This document shows, piece by piece, positions 61,167 to 62,065 of a stretch of DNA of 62,065 bases. A model generated the notes under the pieces. That model did no database searches. It saw only the letters and a list, made by a program, of their open reading frames with translations, and had not been told where the DNA came from. Position numbers and translations under genes: made by a program. Numbering within the stretch: the stretch's first letter is position 1; every line of letters starts with the position of its first letter. Source of the stretch: JALCSJ01 sp036788835 (lineage in GTDB: Bacteria > Bacillota > Negativicutes > Acidaminococcales > Acidaminococcaceae); contig DAIQMR010000011.1 of assembly GCA_036788835.1 (NCBI GenBank), positions 1 through 62,065 of the forward strand, read 5' to 3'.

Positions 61167-62034
61167 AGACAAGAATTTTACTATTGATAATGTTCTAGGG
61201 TCCAAGAAATTAAACTTGACTCCTGTTTCTGATTTACAGCAGATTAATTGCTTGAAAAATTTACTTAGAGATTTGGAACTGGGTAAAATAATAGATGCCA
61301 TGTCTCAAGGGGATAAGGTTATATATAATATTTCCACAGCTGCACTTTTACAGCCTTTGCAAACAGAAAAAGAGATTAAGTATAGACAGAATGTATTGCA
61401 GGATGCCCTTAATAACCGAGAGATAGTGCGAAACATATATAATATTTGTTTGGAAACAGAGAAACAAAAGAATGCTTCTTGGAGTTGGCTTACCAACCAT
61501 TTTATATCTAGCACATTTCATAATGCTATTGAGTTGCTTCAGATTTATTTAGCCATGTTAAAAAAACTGAGAATTATAGCGGATAGAAACTTCGGAAAGT
61601 TCACTTCAGAAGGATTTCAAGGTATGTTTAAAGCTTTACAAGAAGAATTATCAGATGAATATTTGCAAGAGGCAAATGCTTTGCTATGTGAGCTGAGAAA
61701 CACGAAAAGCACCCTTCTTAGTGCCAAGTTCGGTTGTTTTTTACAAGGGACCAAGATGGAACTACGCAAGTATAAGTCAGGCGGTTTCCACAAAAATTGG
61801 TGGTTTGCTCCTTCTTTTACCATTGCTAAACGTGATGAGCGTGGTGCCCAGGATTTAAGCAACAGAATCGATCGTGCTACCAACGAGTCAGCGAATGCTT
61901 TGGCTCAGGCCGCGGAACATCTGGACGATTTTTTTACCATGTTGGAGAAAGAAACTGCTTTTTATGTGGGGTGTTTAAATTTGGCTGACACTATGAAAAG
62001 TATTGGCATGCTGTTGTCCGGCACATTAATTTAG
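61144..62034 (+). CDS. Partner MutS-like protein, truncated before the ATPase domain
   Basis: A 296-residue product whose helical region resembles the N-terminal part of the preceding protein; its end (AFYVGCLNLADTMKSIGM) aligns with AQFYFAWL-type sequence just before the ATPase domain of the neighbour. It then stops at 62032, so no ATPase domain is encoded in this frame. Another frame stays open from about 62008 to the window end, so a frameshift is possible; the window ends 31 bases later, so this cannot be resolved. AGGAGG seven bases before the ATG at 61144 supports the start. It probably forms a heteromer with the first protein when intact. Confidence 0.6.
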   Translation: MQVHLMFKDKNFTIDNVLGSKKLNLTPVSDLQQINCLKNLLRDLELGKIIDAMSQGDKVIYNISTAALLQPLQTEKEIKYRQNVLQDALNNREIVRNIYNICLETEKQKNASWSWLTNHFISSTFHNAIELLQIYLAMLKKLRIIADRNFGKFTSEGFQGMFKALQEELSDEYLQEANALLCELRNTKSTLLSAKFGCFLQGTKMELRKYKSGGFHKNWWFAPSFTIAKRDERGAQDLSNRIDRATNESANALAQAAEHLDDFFTMLEKETAFYVGCLNLADTMKSIGMLLSGTLI

Positions 62035-62065
62035 GCAGCATTCGTCACTTTAAATTAGTTGAAAA

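Noticed and set aside
1..62065. CRISPR arrays, prophage or integrated element
   Set aside because: No regularly spaced repeats, cas genes, integrase, terminase or structural phage genes were seen; the tRNA region shows only degraded coding sequence.

Overview
The window looks like a chromosomal segment of a low-GC diderm Firmicute (Negativicutes, the Acidaminococcus/Phascolarctobacterium/Veillonella side). This is an inference from gene content: LL-diaminopimelate aminotransferase (dapL), one-polypeptide pyruvate:ferredoxin oxidoreductase, a Thermotoga-type DAHP synthase, tripartite tricarboxylate transport, LysO-type lysine export, a tig-clpP-clpX-lon-engB block and an A+T-rich sequence with strong AGGAGG ribosome sites. 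I saw no prophage, integrase, intact insertion sequence or CRISPR array.

Layout. 1-8.6 kb: a polytopic membrane protein, dapF and dapL (lysine/peptidoglycan), two small secreted proteins, a Mrp-type Fe-S carrier ATPase, an Asp/Glu racemase-family protein and an MFS transporter. 8.7-15.8 kb: an aromatic amino acid operon, aroF-tyrA-aroB-aroA-aroC-(pheA::aroK fusion). Its 5' leader encodes a 46-residue peptide with 7 Tyr, 5 Phe and 1 Trp, directly followed by an intrinsic terminator, so it looks like classical ribosome-mediated attenuation. 15.9-27.1 kb: a LysR-flanked cluster with a DASS-type permease, an FAD oxidoreductase, an AroQ-type chorismate mutase with an unassigned C-terminal domain, a second LysR regulator, a complete TctC-TctB-TctA transporter, aroD, a divergent aroE and a TIM-barrel enzyme resembling 3-dehydroshikimate dehydratases. 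The attenuated operon lacks aroD, aroE and a chorismate mutase, and this second cluster carries all three. It may therefore take up or process hydroaromatic acids (shikimate/quinate type) as well as completing the pathway.

27.1-40.8 kb: an MscS channel, a CHAD protein with a structured leader, ilvC, a small membrane protein, a LysR regulator divergent from a cation/proton antiporter, thiC behind a TPP riboswitch, pyruvate:ferredoxin oxidoreductase and a Na/Pi-cotransporter-family protein. 40.9-47.2 kb: trigger factor, ClpP, ClpX, Lon and EngB. 47.3-50.8 kb: a metal-homeostasis island. A CDF exporter sits behind what reads as a NiCo (czcD) riboswitch, divergent from a P1B ATPase and CsoR-family repressor whose promoter spacer is a CCCCC/GGGGG palindrome. 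50.8-58.4 kb: a secreted protein, a YbaK-type deacylase, a Nudix hydrolase, a two-gene LysO exporter, then polA-mutM-coaE and a lytic transglycosylase. 58.5-62 kb: two leucine tRNAs, a stretch of apparently decayed coding DNA, and a pair of short MutS-family genes, the second ending early at the window edge.

A dispersed palindromic repeat (core around CAGGTAC flanked by ACAAAA/TTTTGT) occurs three times in intergenic positions. One copy supplies the -35 box of the apparent polA promoter. The least ordinary parts are the aromatic leader peptide, the hydroaromatic cluster, the metal RNA/protein switch pair and the MutS pair with its attenuator-like leader.
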